The notes under the pieces are model-generated. The model did not search any database. It saw nothing but the letters and a program-made list of their open reading frames with translations, and was not told where the DNA came from. The translations under genes and the position numbers were made by a program. From a virus, in the IMG/VR virus record IMGVR_UViG_3300051212_000465, positions 1-21,433 of that record: 21,433 bases of DNA; one strand, 5' to 3'. Below, in pieces: positions 14,094 through 21,268 of the stretch; the first letter of the stretch is position 1, and every line of letters starts with the position of its first letter.

Positions 14094-16425
14094 TCAGTTG
14101 TTGTGCTTCTCCGATGATCTGAAAGAGCCGCATGACGGCTTGCGCTTGCTGGTCCTGGCGACCGGCCAGTTCCTCCAGCGCGGCGGTTGTCTGCTGCGCC
14201 TGAACTTGCATCGGCTCGACAAGGTTGGCGCGAAGCTCTTCTCCCAGCTGCATCATCTTGCCGTCTACGACCTGGGCAGCCATTTGAGCCAACTGCTGCT
14301 GCACCTGGGCGGCCTGTTCCTCCTGCGCCTTCTGCATCTCCTCAGGTGACTGAGGGGGCTGCTGAGGTGGCTGGATGCGCAGACGGAAGTCCTTTGGCGC
14401 GCCACTATAGACGAGGATCTGATTGAATAGGTCAATCAGCTGTTCAAGACCGGCGGCTTGGGAAAGCGTCGGGTTTGAGAAGATCGACTGGAACGTCTGG
14501 ATCATCGTCGCCGCAATCTTCGAGTCCACAATACGATCAGCGCCATCGCGATCACTAGAGAAGCCATCCACGCGCAGGGCATCCTTGCTGCCGCGAATAC
14601 CAGCCTTGGCATTGCGAGACTCTGGCTCGTCCACCTTGAATCCCATCTCTTCGAGAGACTTCCTCTTGGTGTCATCGACCTCAGCGACATCAGCCAGAAC
14701 CTCGTCGTCGGAGTAGGCTAGGAACGCCTCGTAGAGCAGCTTCTTGCGAGCCTTCATAGCTCCGTCAATAAAGCTGCCAGTGAGCTCCAGTCGGTTACTG
14801 GTGTTGCTCGCCACAATGCGCACCTCCTCGGCCGTCTGCTCGTGAGACGCCGGGAAGCCAACCTCCTGCGGGGAGTAGCCAAGCACACGCTCCATCATCT
14901 GAAGCAGCTGGTTGATGCCAGAGGCGATCTCCATCGAACTTCCCTGCGGAAGGCCAACCGGGGTAAACGCCTCGCGCTCAGACTGCTGCTGCCACGAAAG
15001 TTCGCGCTTCGAGTACGGAATGAATGTGACTCCACGGTACTTCTTCTCACCAAGGTTGTTGATGAGGTCGATGTACTTCTGGTCAACCACGTCCGCATTC
15101 CAAAACACAATGCGCTCCAGGTTCTGCTTCACCGTCAGTATGTACTGGGTGAGCATGTTGGAGATGTGGTCCTGGAAAGGCAGGAGCTCCAGCGATAGTG
15201 AGGAGTTGTGGGCGCTTCCCTGATCCGCGTCGTACATGTAAGCAACGAGCGGGTTGTAAGCGAGCGGCACAGCGTGACTGACAGTGTGCGATCCGGTATG
15301 GATGAATCGCATCCAGACCGGGTGATCGTAGTCGAACAAATCCCACTCAGATGGGATCAGCTTTGTAAAATGAGACACCACGGTGACACCCTCGTCATTG
15401 TGGTTCAGCGTGTAGCGATAGGCGTTCTTGACGCGCTCGTCCTCGCCGCTTCCTGGAGCGAACATGCCGACCTGCGGGAACTTCAGGGCGCACGGGAATA
15501 GCTCGCGGTAAAAGTTGTACTTCGCGTCCACCCAGCTTCCGTACTTGAACTGGATGTTGTCTGTGTTCCAGAAGTTCTTGTTGCTCTTGACGTCTTTGTA
15601 CCGAAGCACGTTCCAGAACCCGGCGTATTCGCAGCCGGTGTCCGTGTTCATCGTGGTCAGACGGTTTGCGAGATCCCAGAACACACGACTAGGGTGGGGG
15701 ATTTCAAAACGAACACCCTCCTTCACGGTTCTGGTCTTCTCGGAGCCCTTTTCCAGGAAGATCTGCTGCTCTCGGTAAAAGTCCTCGGACGGGAAGTTGA
15801 TGCACGTCCCGTACTTGAGCATCTGCAGGATCGACTGGCGCTCGTCCTCGCGATAGCCCATCTCCTGGACCATGCGCTGAATGCGGCTCGTGATAATCTC
15901 GCAGCGCAGCCGATTGGCCGTGGTCATCGACACCGGCTCGTACTTGTAGAGCGGGTAGATGTCGCGGTCGGTGAAGAGCTTGGCCCAGCGCATCTTCGTG
16001 TACGCCTGGACCAGCGGCACGAAGATGTGGAAGAACGTCGGCAGGTCCAACTTCATTATTGGCTTGCCGTCCTTGCCGCACTTGGCTGTGCCGTCCGAGT
16101 TGCACAGGGGCACGAGCATGTTCGTGAGGCGCTGAGTCATGCCCCACGTCTTCATGGCGTCGTACGCCTTCTCGCCGGACACGCCGCTGGACAACAGACC
16201 CTCCACCAAGGTGTAAGTGATCTGCCTCTGGGACACGTCGTACGCCTGATCGATGGCGTACCACAGGCGAGCATCGTCGAGGTTTCGACGAATGCCCTCG
16301 TCAATGCGAGAGGAGTTCAGGTCGATCAGCGCCTTGATCTTGTCGCTGGGAACCTCGGCGGTGAACTTCGCCTTGAGCTTCTCAGGCGTGGCTCCGCGCT
16401 TCTTGAGCAGTTCGAGATCGACCAT
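13987..16425 (-). CDS. Portal protein (head-tail connecting dodecamer), 812 aa
   Basis: A large mixed alpha/beta protein at the expected position, upstream of scaffold and capsid genes. The N-terminal region is helical (GIRRNLDDARLWYAIDQAYD). The middle contains PHPSRVFWDLANRL and a long wing/stem-like section with SLELLPFQDHISNMLTQYIL. A later segment, LGYSPQEVGFPASHEQTAEE followed by TSNRLELTGSFIDG, matches the look of portals of large podovirus-like phages. The C-terminal 130 residues are Gln-rich coiled coil (EEMQKAQEEQAAQVQQQLAQ), as in portal barrel ends. The role, forming the DNA gate at one capsid vertex and docking terminase, is inferred from family and synteny. A weak AAGAAG lies before the ATG. 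Confidence 0.75.
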   Translation of the reverse strand: MVDLELLKKRGATPEKLKAKFTAEVPSDKIKALIDLNSSRIDEGIRRNLDDARLWYAIDQAYDVSQRQITYTLVEGLLSSGVSGEKAYDAMKTWGMTQRLTNMLVPLCNSDGTAKCGKDGKPIMKLDLPTFFHIFVPLVQAYTKMRWAKLFTDRDIYPLYKYEPVSMTTANRLRCEIITSRIQRMVQEMGYREDERQSILQMLKYGTCINFPSEDFYREQQIFLEKGSEKTRTVKEGVRFEIPHPSRVFWDLANRLTTMNTDTGCEYAGFWNVLRYKDVKSNKNFWNTDNIQFKYGSWVDAKYNFYRELFPCALKFPQVGMFAPGSGEDERVKNAYRYTLNHNDEGVTVVSHFTKLIPSEWDLFDYDHPVWMRFIHTGSHTVSHAVPLAYNPLVAYMYDADQGSAHNSSLSLELLPFQDHISNMLTQYILTVKQNLERIVFWNADVVDQKYIDLINNLGEKKYRGVTFIPYSKRELSWQQQSEREAFTPVGLPQGSSMEIASGINQLLQMMERVLGYSPQEVGFPASHEQTAEEVRIVASNTSNRLELTGSFIDGAMKARKKLLYEAFLAYSDDEVLADVAEVDDTKRKSLEEMGFKVDEPESRNAKAGIRGSKDALRVDGFSSDRDGADRIVDSKIAATMIQTFQSIFSNPTLSQAAGLEQLIDLFNQILVYSGAPKDFRLRIQPPQQPPQSPEEMQKAQEEQAAQVQQQLAQMAAQVVDGKMMQLGEELRANLVEPMQVQAQQTTAALEELAGRQDQQAQAVMRLFQIIGEAQQLNAVSPDQVPIGGGIPADQQMAAATGSLPPQAMPVG

Positions 16426-16431
16426 GATTGG

Positions 16432-16761
16432 TTACTTCTTCTTGGGGCCACCGATCATAATGATCACGCCCATTCCTTTGCCCTTGTGCTTCATCTTTCT
16501 GCGCGGCTCATCATAAGCATCATCATCAGCAGCATCGCCTTGCTCTCTCTCATACCCAGGATCCTCGGAAGCATCTTCGGAATCCATAGAGCCTTCCTCA
16601 TCCATGTCTTCGCACTTCTCCACTTCGGAGATGTCTGCGACGACCTCGGAGTCAGACTTGGACTTGATCTTGAGGGTAGCGTAGACCTCGACCGTTTCAC
16701 CGGGTTTGGCGTTTGCAACGGCCTCGTCAACGTCGGCAATCGGGATGGTAATCTCAGCCAT
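16432..16761 (-). CDS. Small acidic protein upstream of portal, 109 aa, function unknown
   Basis: First gene of the minus-strand block. Residues 1-40 are beta-like (MAEITIPIADVDEAV; GETVEVYATLKIKSKS). Residues 45-85 are strongly acidic (EDMDEEGSMDSEDASEDPG). The end is basic and then hydrophobic (RRKMKHKGKGMGVIIMIGGP, KKK). Six bases separate its stop from the portal start. I do not recognise the family. No Shine-Dalgarno is visible before the ATG. The block polarity could suit a protein that binds a basic partner during head assembly, but that is speculation. Confidence 0.55.
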   Translation of the reverse strand: MAEITIPIADVDEAVANAKPGETVEVYATLKIKSKSDSEVVADISEVEKCEDMDEEGSMDSEDASEDPGYEREQGDAADDDAYDEPRRKMKHKGKGMGVIIMIGGPKKK

Positions 16762-16830
16762 AGGTCACAACTTTAGGTGGAGCATTCGCTGCGCCCGTGC
16801 AGAATTACAACCGAAAGTCGCACCGACCTT
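16762..16830. promoter_or_regulatory. Divergent intergenic region between the two operons
   Basis: This 69-bp gap lies between the divergent start codons of the minus-strand virion block and the terminase gene, so promoters for one or both are expected in or near it. No convincing sigma-70 -35/-10 pair is visible; on the minus strand TTGTAA, a 17-base gap and a poor -10 is the best found. A plus-strand AGGTGGAG (16775-16782) resembles a strong Shine-Dalgarno. Confidence 0.35.
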
Positions 16831-18309
16831 ATGCACGACAAAAACGGCCGGTGGTTACCAGATCTCTCGCCAAAAGGTTTCGAGGTTTTCAATGCCTACG
16901 AGCGTTATCTGATGGTGGATGGACCCCGCAAAGCAGGGAAGTCTTTAGCGATCGCTAACCGCGTGGCACGCCATCTCTTTGAGAATCAGAATGCCACCGT
17001 TGGGATCATCACAAAGACCCTGAAGAACGGTAAGGTTGGTGTATGGTCTGACCTTACAAAAACTGTTCTTCCGCAGTGGATAGGCGCGAAAATCGGCATG
17101 AAGTGGACAAAGGAGCCAACAATGGACGTGGCTACAAAGATGTCCTACGCACGTGTCCGAAATGGATTTGGAGGAGAATCCGAGGTCCAGCTTCACTCGC
17201 TAGAGAACGTCTGGGAGGCGGAAGCCAAGTTCAAAGGAACACGCTTCTCGTTACTTTGGTTGTCCGAGGCTGACCAGTTTGAGGACCGCGTTGTGTTCGA
17301 CGTGTTGACCGACCAGCTACGCGTCGTTGAGATCCCATACGAGAACCATCAGATCATCGCCGACCTGAACCCCCCAGAAACCGGGATCAACCACTGGCTC
17401 GCCGGGATATGGATCACGCGAAAGCAAAGCGACAACGAGCAGTTCGAGAACCAGTTCAAGCGCATTCAGTTCACGATCGACGACAACACATTCCTTGATC
17501 CACGCGAGAAACAAGACCTGATCAACAAGTATTCATACGACAAGCAGCTGTACGCTCGTTACGTCATGGGAGAATGGGTTGAAGACGTAAGCGAGGGCCA
17601 CTTCGCCGATGTGTTCGTCCCAAACACTCACGTCGTCGGAAACGTCTCAGGCCCACGCGAGGAGGATCACGAGATCATCATCCCTCCCAAAAACTGCATC
17701 GAGCTCTTCAGTGGTTGGGACTTGGGTGATGTGAACCACGCCTGTTCTATCTCGTGCAAGCGTACCGACGCCAACGGAAACTCGATCTTCGACGTGATCG
17801 ATGAGGCGGTAGTCATCGACCGGAAGATCAGCATCGCCGACTTCACTGATACGGTGATGGAGAAGATGCAGTGGTGGGAAGAATACCTGAAGAAGGAGCA
17901 CGGCACAGAGCGAATCCTATGGCGTCACTGGTCGGACAACTCGGCGTGGCGATACCGTGCTGCCTCCGACGTGTACGATGAGCTCGTGGTGCGCCAGGTG
18001 TCGCAGGGCAAAATCGTCCTGCACGCAGTTACCAAAGGATCCGGCTCCGTGAAGCAGCGCATCGGGCTCCTCAAGAAACTCATTTTCGATCGGCGCATCT
18101 TCTTCTCCGCACAGCTGACCAACACGATTAAGATGGTCCGCGAGATGAAGCCGGGACCGAACCGCGCCGAGCCAATCCGTGACGGAGACAAGAATAAACA
18201 CATCTTCGACGCGCTAACCTACATGCTCATCAGCGAGACCCCTATGGATGTAGAACGACGGACCATTACAACGTCGGTCAAGAAGCCGACCATGGTCTTC
18301 ACGCAATGA
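16831..18309 (+). CDS. terL: Terminase large subunit (packaging ATPase and nuclease), 492 aa
   Basis: The N-terminal ATPase has Walker A GPRKAGKS (residues 31-38 from the ATG at 16831) and a Walker B-like LLWLSEAD (141-148) with the catalytic Glu. A likely motif III region is HQIIADLNPPE. The C-terminal RNase-H-like nuclease begins near ELFSGWDLGDVNHA, with acidic residues suited to metal binding, and ends with KHIFDALTYML carrying a late Asp. The enzyme cuts the concatemer and pumps DNA through the portal. The frame is open back to GTG at 16777, but the extra 18 residues do not look like TerL; AGGTGGAG at 16775-16782 leaves open an upstream non-ATG start. The gene is divergent from portal and capsid genes, which is uncommon. 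It overlaps the next gene as ATGA. Confidence 0.92.
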   Translation: MHDKNGRWLPDLSPKGFEVFNAYERYLMVDGPRKAGKSLAIANRVARHLFENQNATVGIITKTLKNGKVGVWSDLTKTVLPQWIGAKIGMKWTKEPTMDVATKMSYARVRNGFGGESEVQLHSLENVWEAEAKFKGTRFSLLWLSEADQFEDRVVFDVLTDQLRVVEIPYENHQIIADLNPPETGINHWLAGIWITRKQSDNEQFENQFKRIQFTIDDNTFLDPREKQDLINKYSYDKQLYARYVMGEWVEDVSEGHFADVFVPNTHVVGNVSGPREEDHEIIIPPKNCIELFSGWDLGDVNHACSISCKRTDANGNSIFDVIDEAVVIDRKISIADFTDTVMEKMQWWEEYLKKEHGTERILWRHWSDNSAWRYRAASDVYDELVVRQVSQGKIVLHAVTKGSGSVKQRIGLLKKLIFDRRIFFSAQLTNTIKMVREMKPGPNRAEPIRDGDKNKHIFDALTYMLISETPMDVERRTITTSVKKPTMVFTQ

Positions 18310-19499
18310 CACCGAAGCTGATCTACCTCAACCACAAGGACACCGAACTCTGGCTGATCTCTGGTGACACCTGGGAAATCCCAGTCAAATGCAGGTACTG
18401 CGAGTTCAACGGCACCGAATACATCCACGCTTTTCCCGCCGTGGCACTCGGGTTTGCTCAGTCATCGTCCCTTGACCTGGCGCTCAAACGACTGGGCGGG
18501 GAGATCGACGTGAAGTCAGGGTGGGCTATCCCAGCTGAAGCGATGCGACAGCATTTCAGGAAGGCTGAAGGCATCACTCCCGAGTTCTACTTCAAGTGGA
18601 ACGGAGACGCGGTCAAGACACCCACAGCCGAACAGATCGACGTGAAGGTGAAGGAGCGTCAGTCCAAGCTCGACTGCTCCGAGTTCATCAAAAACGTCGC
18701 TCAGGCGTCTGGTATCGATGTGGGCACATTGACGCTCGCATGGATCGCGATCACACAGCAGATCCCTTCGTGGCTGCTGACGGGTAACACGCTGAACCTC
18801 GGCTTCTCAAGACTCATCGCCGTCCCATACCGGAAGAACTGGAAGGAGATACTGCTGACGCGCTACCCGACGCTGAAGAAAGCTCTGATGATCAAGAGCC
18901 CGAAGCGACTGCTGTCGATGGCGTTCACTGCTGCGTCCAGGATGGTTCGCATGTCTGAACTAACCGAGAGCCATGAGCGCAGGGGGCGTACTGTATTCTC
19001 GTGGACAATCGAGGTGTTGCACGACTCAGGCTGGGAAAAAACGTGCGATCAAGTAGAAGGTGACGCAGCAGCGCGACTCGGCCCACTGGCTTACGTAAAG
19101 CGGTGGGCCAACCGTGTTTCGCAGATCGAAGACAGCATCTATGAGGTCTTGGCTGAACAGATTCAGAAAGAAACTGCTCCGACTTGCCGAGTACTCTGGC
19201 GTCGTGGTCAGCGGGGTATGCAATTTGTTCAGGCATCTCCCACTGTCATTGGCTCTTCCACGATTGTTGAATGCGATGACGGCAGCAGCACGAGCGTTGA
19301 CGATTTCCTCGGCATCGAAGACGCGTCCGAGTATCTGGAGGAAAAGGCTTCGCGCCTGTTACAAATGCCCACTGTTCAATCCGAAAATGAAGACGTGCGG
19401 GTACCACGGGGAACTGATGCACAGGTCAGGCCAGACGATGGGATGCTGGTGCTACCTGCCTCTGGCTGCCAAGTTGCCAGAGAAGCAGTGCTGGATTGA
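18306..19499 (+). CDS. Unrecognised phage protein, 397-codon frame, probable +1 frameshift near its end
   Basis: It starts at ATGA on the terminase stop, so it is translationally coupled to TerL. Residues 29-32 are C-R-Y-C in a short beta-like N-terminal domain. The middle contains a hydrophobic helix (GTLTLAWIAITQQIPSW) and a basic region (LLTRYPTLKKALMIKSPKRL). Coding quality is good up to about 19355 (DASEYLEEKASR). After that the zero frame to 19499 uses unusual codons (tta, cta, cgg, agg, aga) and looks non-coding, while the +1 frame encodes a Cys-rich module ending exactly at the next gene. The true product is therefore probably a fusion of residues 1 to about 350 with that module. No known family was recognised. 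Confidence 0.6.
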   Translation: MTPKLIYLNHKDTELWLISGDTWEIPVKCRYCEFNGTEYIHAFPAVALGFAQSSSLDLALKRLGGEIDVKSGWAIPAEAMRQHFRKAEGITPEFYFKWNGDAVKTPTAEQIDVKVKERQSKLDCSEFIKNVAQASGIDVGTLTLAWIAITQQIPSWLLTGNTLNLGFSRLIAVPYRKNWKEILLTRYPTLKKALMIKSPKRLLSMAFTAASRMVRMSELTESHERRGRTVFSWTIEVLHDSGWEKTCDQVEGDAAARLGPLAYVKRWANRVSQIEDSIYEVLAEQIQKETAPTCRVLWRRGQRGMQFVQASPTVIGSSTIVECDDGSSTSVDDFLGIEDASEYLEEKASRLLQMPTVQSENEDVRVPRGTDAQVRPDDGMLVLPASGCQVAREAVLD

Positions 19500-19533
19500 C
19501 GCAATGGGATCAAAAGGCAAGTGGACTGAATGA
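19276..19533 (+). CDS. Cys-rich zinc-ribbon-like module, +1 frame (C-terminal part of the preceding gene or separate small gene)
   Basis: From 19357 this frame encodes C-Y-K-C-P-L-F-N-P, then T-C-G, M-G-C-W-C-Y-L-P, K-Q-C-W-I-D and K-G-K-W near the end. CX2C, C, CXC and C spacing with a final K-W resembles small Cys-rich phage proteins with a C-x-x-C-P-L-F ... G-C-x-C ... C-P pattern, probably zinc-binding. Its TGA overlaps the next ATG as ATGA, which supports this frame as the one translated. The coordinates give the nearest in-frame ATG (19276), but that start has no Shine-Dalgarno and the residues before the first Cys look like wrong-frame text. A frameshift from the upstream gene is more likely than an independent start. 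Confidence 0.55.
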   Translation: MTAAARALTISSASKTRPSIWRKRLRACYKCPLFNPKMKTCGYHGELMHRSGQTMGCWCYLPLAAKLPEKQCWIDAMGSKGKWTE

Positions 19534-20063
19534 CACCGATTCCAACAGAACAAAATGGATGCATATCTACCAATGTGCAGCCAATTAGTAATAGGCCAAC
19601 AATCTCGATGGCTGTAGCAGAAAAGGCTGCACGCGAAGCGGGGTTCAATGTCATTGACGCCAAGCAACTGAAAGCTGCTGGTGTTTTTGGTGAGTTTGTT
19701 TCCCAGGTTGGCGCAATCCACTTGGGCCGATCTCGTTTGGCAATGAATCTGGCTCGCACAGACAAAGCTCTTGAGTTCTGCGAGCAAGCCCTTGAGCACC
19801 GCGAGTTTCCTGATCCCGAGTCGATGATTGGCGTTATGAAGGTTCACGCCTCACTGATTGGCGAGTCGAACCGTGCCGCAGAGCTCTTGATCAAGTCGGC
19901 GCAACAGGCCGCTGAGACTGCGAAGACTGAGGCGCTCACACAGTTGCCTGGGTTTGTTCCTCGTGCTCAAGTCGGCCCCACTCAAGTGAACGTGCAGGTC
20001 ATTGCCAAGGCTTCCGAGACCAGCGTGACCGAAGTGAAAGGAGACGACGATGCCTCAGATTAA
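19530..20063 (+). CDS. Phage protein of unknown function, 177 aa
   Basis: Mostly helical. After a polar N-terminus comes a helical core (AVAEKAAREAGFNVIDAKQL; RSRLAMNLARTDKALEFCEQ; LIGESNRAAELLIKSAQQAA) and an acidic disordered end (EVKGDDDASD). The start overlaps the upstream TGA (ATGA), and the TAA stop lies 14 bases inside the next gene. Size, helical make-up and closeness to TerL would permit a small-terminase or DNA-binding role, but no helix-turn-helix was recognised. Confidence 0.6.
   Translation: MTPIPTEQNGCISTNVQPISNRPTISMAVAEKAAREAGFNVIDAKQLKAAGVFGEFVSQVGAIHLGRSRLAMNLARTDKALEFCEQALEHREFPDPESMIGVMKVHASLIGESNRAAELLIKSAQQAAETAKTEALTQLPGFVPRAQVGPTQVNVQVIAKASETSVTEVKGDDDASD
20037..20043 (+). 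promoter_or_regulatory. Strong Shine-Dalgarno for the 105-aa basic protein
   Basis: AAAGGAG lies 6 bases before the ATG at 20050, inside the 3' end of the previous gene. It confirms the start and the 14-base overlap. Confidence 0.8.
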
Positions 20064-20367
20064 AGGAGTCAAGCGGTTGCCCAGCGGCGGCGTCATGTAC
20101 CGTGGAGAGCGATTCCCCGGCTTCAATAAGCCGAAGGCTGCTCCTGCTGGTGACATCCACAAGAAGCGGGTGCTCGCGAAGAAGGGCGATAAGGTGAAGG
20201 TTGTGCCGTTTGGTCATCGTGGCTACAGCGACTTTACCAAGCACAAGAACCCAAAGCGCCGGGCCAACTACCTGAGTCGATCGGGGGGCATCCGCAACAA
20301 AAGCGGACAGCTTACCAAGGACGACAAGTTCAGCGCGAACTACTGGGCGCGGAGGATCCTCTGGTGA
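20050..20367 (+). CDS. Small basic protein, DUF5754-like, 105 aa
   Basis: It carries VVPFGHRGYSDFTKHKN, then P-K-R-R-A-N-Y-L-S-R-S, and ends F-S-A-N-Y-W-A-R-R-I-L-W. The pattern F-G-x-x-G-Y-S-D-[FY]-T-x-H-K-[DN]-P-x-R-[KR]-x-x-Y ... F-W-x-R-x-L-L-W is one I associate with DUF5754-type proteins of algal giant viruses and with phage proteins. Function unknown. It is strongly basic, with an N-terminal beta-like stretch (LPSGGVMYRGERFPGFNKP). It is coupled to the next gene by GTGA. It may be a virion or DNA-associated protein. Confidence 0.65.
   Translation: MPQIKGVKRLPSGGVMYRGERFPGFNKPKAAPAGDIHKKRVLAKKGDKVKVVPFGHRGYSDFTKHKNPKRRANYLSRSGGIRNKSGQLTKDDKFSANYWARRILW
20351..20355 (+). promoter_or_regulatory. 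Shine-Dalgarno deciding a GTG start
   Basis: GGAGG lies 8 bases before GTG at 20364, which overlaps the upstream TGA as GTGA. This supports the non-ATG start of the 133-aa gene. Confidence 0.75.
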
Positions 20368-20765
20368 GCACTGCCTCAAAGTCCAACCCCGGCCTCTGGA
20401 AGCGGATCGTCAAGGCGGTGAAGTCGTCGTCGAAGGGCGGCAAACCGAACCAGTGGAGCGCGCGAAAAGCGCAGATCGCCGTACGTCGTTACAAGGATCT
20501 TGGAGGTTCATACCGTGGAGCAAAGTCTCCATCCAACAGCCTCGCCAAGTGGACCAAAGAGGACTGGGGCACCAAGAGCGGGAAGAACTCAGTTGTCGGA
20601 CGGGGTGCCACCGGGGAGAGGTACCTGCCGCGCAAGGCTCGTCAGTCGCTGAGCAATTCAGAGTACGCCGCAACAACGGCCGCGAAGCGTGCCGGAATGA
20701 GGTCCGGCAAACAGTTCGTGCGTCAGCCAAAGGGAATCGCAGAGAAAACCGCTAGATACCGCTGA
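20364..20765 (+). CDS. Small basic protein, DUF5872-like, 133 aa
   Basis: A GTG start with GGAGG upstream. Motifs in order: N-P-G-L-W-K-R-I-V; QWSARKAQIAVRRYKDLGGS followed by YRG; N-S-L-A-K-W-T-K-E-D-W-G-T-K-S-G; then GERYLPRKARQSLSNSEYAA, T-T-A-A-K-R-A-G, GKQFVRQPKGIAEKTARYR. This arrangement matches proteins I associate with DUF5872, found in phages and large algal viruses. Very basic (Lys/Arg-rich), soluble, function unknown; the charge suits binding to nucleic acid. It follows the DUF5754-like gene, and both may serve one process. Confidence 0.72.
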   Translation: MSTASKSNPGLWKRIVKAVKSSSKGGKPNQWSARKAQIAVRRYKDLGGSYRGAKSPSNSLAKWTKEDWGTKSGKNSVVGRGATGERYLPRKARQSLSNSEYAATTAAKRAGMRSGKQFVRQPKGIAEKTARYR

Positions 20766-20816
20766 CGACTCCACCTTTCAGGTCCGACACATACCGTGTA
20801 GGCAACAGGTCAATTT

Positions 20817-21263
20817 ATGGCTACCGCTCAAATCTACAACAATGCACTCCTGGAGATGGTCAAGGGCACCTTGAACTTCCCCACGACCACCACACCGACC
20901 TACAAGGTCATGCTGATCGCTGCGACTCCGTCGTACACGTTCAGTAAGAACCACTCGACTGTGTCCGACGTAAAGACCGCTGGTGCCACCGAGGTCTCTG
21001 GAACCGGGTACTCCACTGGGGGCGCATCAATCCCGTCGCCAGGCATTGCCACGACGATCAACTCAAACGCGATTGAGGTGAACATCACCGACGTAATCTG
21101 GCCGAGCTCTACGATCACTGCCCGTGGCGCGATCCTCTACAACCCGACCGGGAACGACGCGACTGCTAAGGTGGTTGCCTACATCGACTTCGGCGCGAAC
21201 GTGTCATCGAACAACTCGGCGCTGACGATCGACTTCCAGACACCGCTCAAACTCCAGAACTAA
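20817..21263 (+). CDS. Probable virion decoration / structural protein, 148 aa
   Basis: A beta-rich, Thr/Ser/Ala-rich protein without signal or membrane segment. It reads ATAQIYNNALLEMVKGTLNF, then TYKVMLIAATPSYTFSKNH, T-E-V-S-G-T-G-Y-S-T-G-G-A-S-I, RGAILYNPTGNDATAKVVAY and I-D-F-G. The pattern Y-K-V-x-L ... G-T-G-Y-x-x-G-G ... A-x-x-Y-N ... Y-x-D-F-G is familiar from small phage structural proteins. It follows a 51-base gap after the DUF5872-like gene, with only a weak AGGT upstream of ATG. It lies on the terminase strand, apart from the main virion block. The exact place in the particle is unknown. Confidence 0.65.
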   Translation: MATAQIYNNALLEMVKGTLNFPTTTTPTYKVMLIAATPSYTFSKNHSTVSDVKTAGATEVSGTGYSTGGASIPSPGIATTINSNAIEVNITDVIWPSSTITARGAILYNPTGNDATAKVVAYIDFGANVSSNNSALTIDFQTPLKLQN

Positions 21264-21268
21264 CCAGC

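Noticed and set aside
15694-16776. 360-codon open frame on the plus strand opposite the portal gene
   Set aside because: Same antisense effect; the portal frame has coherent protein features, and this frame also runs through the small acidic gene and into the divergent gap.
18306-19539. Identical ATGACACCGA at the starts of the genes at 18306 and 19530
   Set aside because: Ten bases including the shared ATGA stop-start junction; the following sequence is unrelated, so chance is adequate.
20779-20811. CAGGTC direct repeat (20779-20784, 20806-20811) before the 148-aa gene
   Set aside because: Six-base repeats in a 51-base gap are weak evidence, and no promoter elements accompany them.
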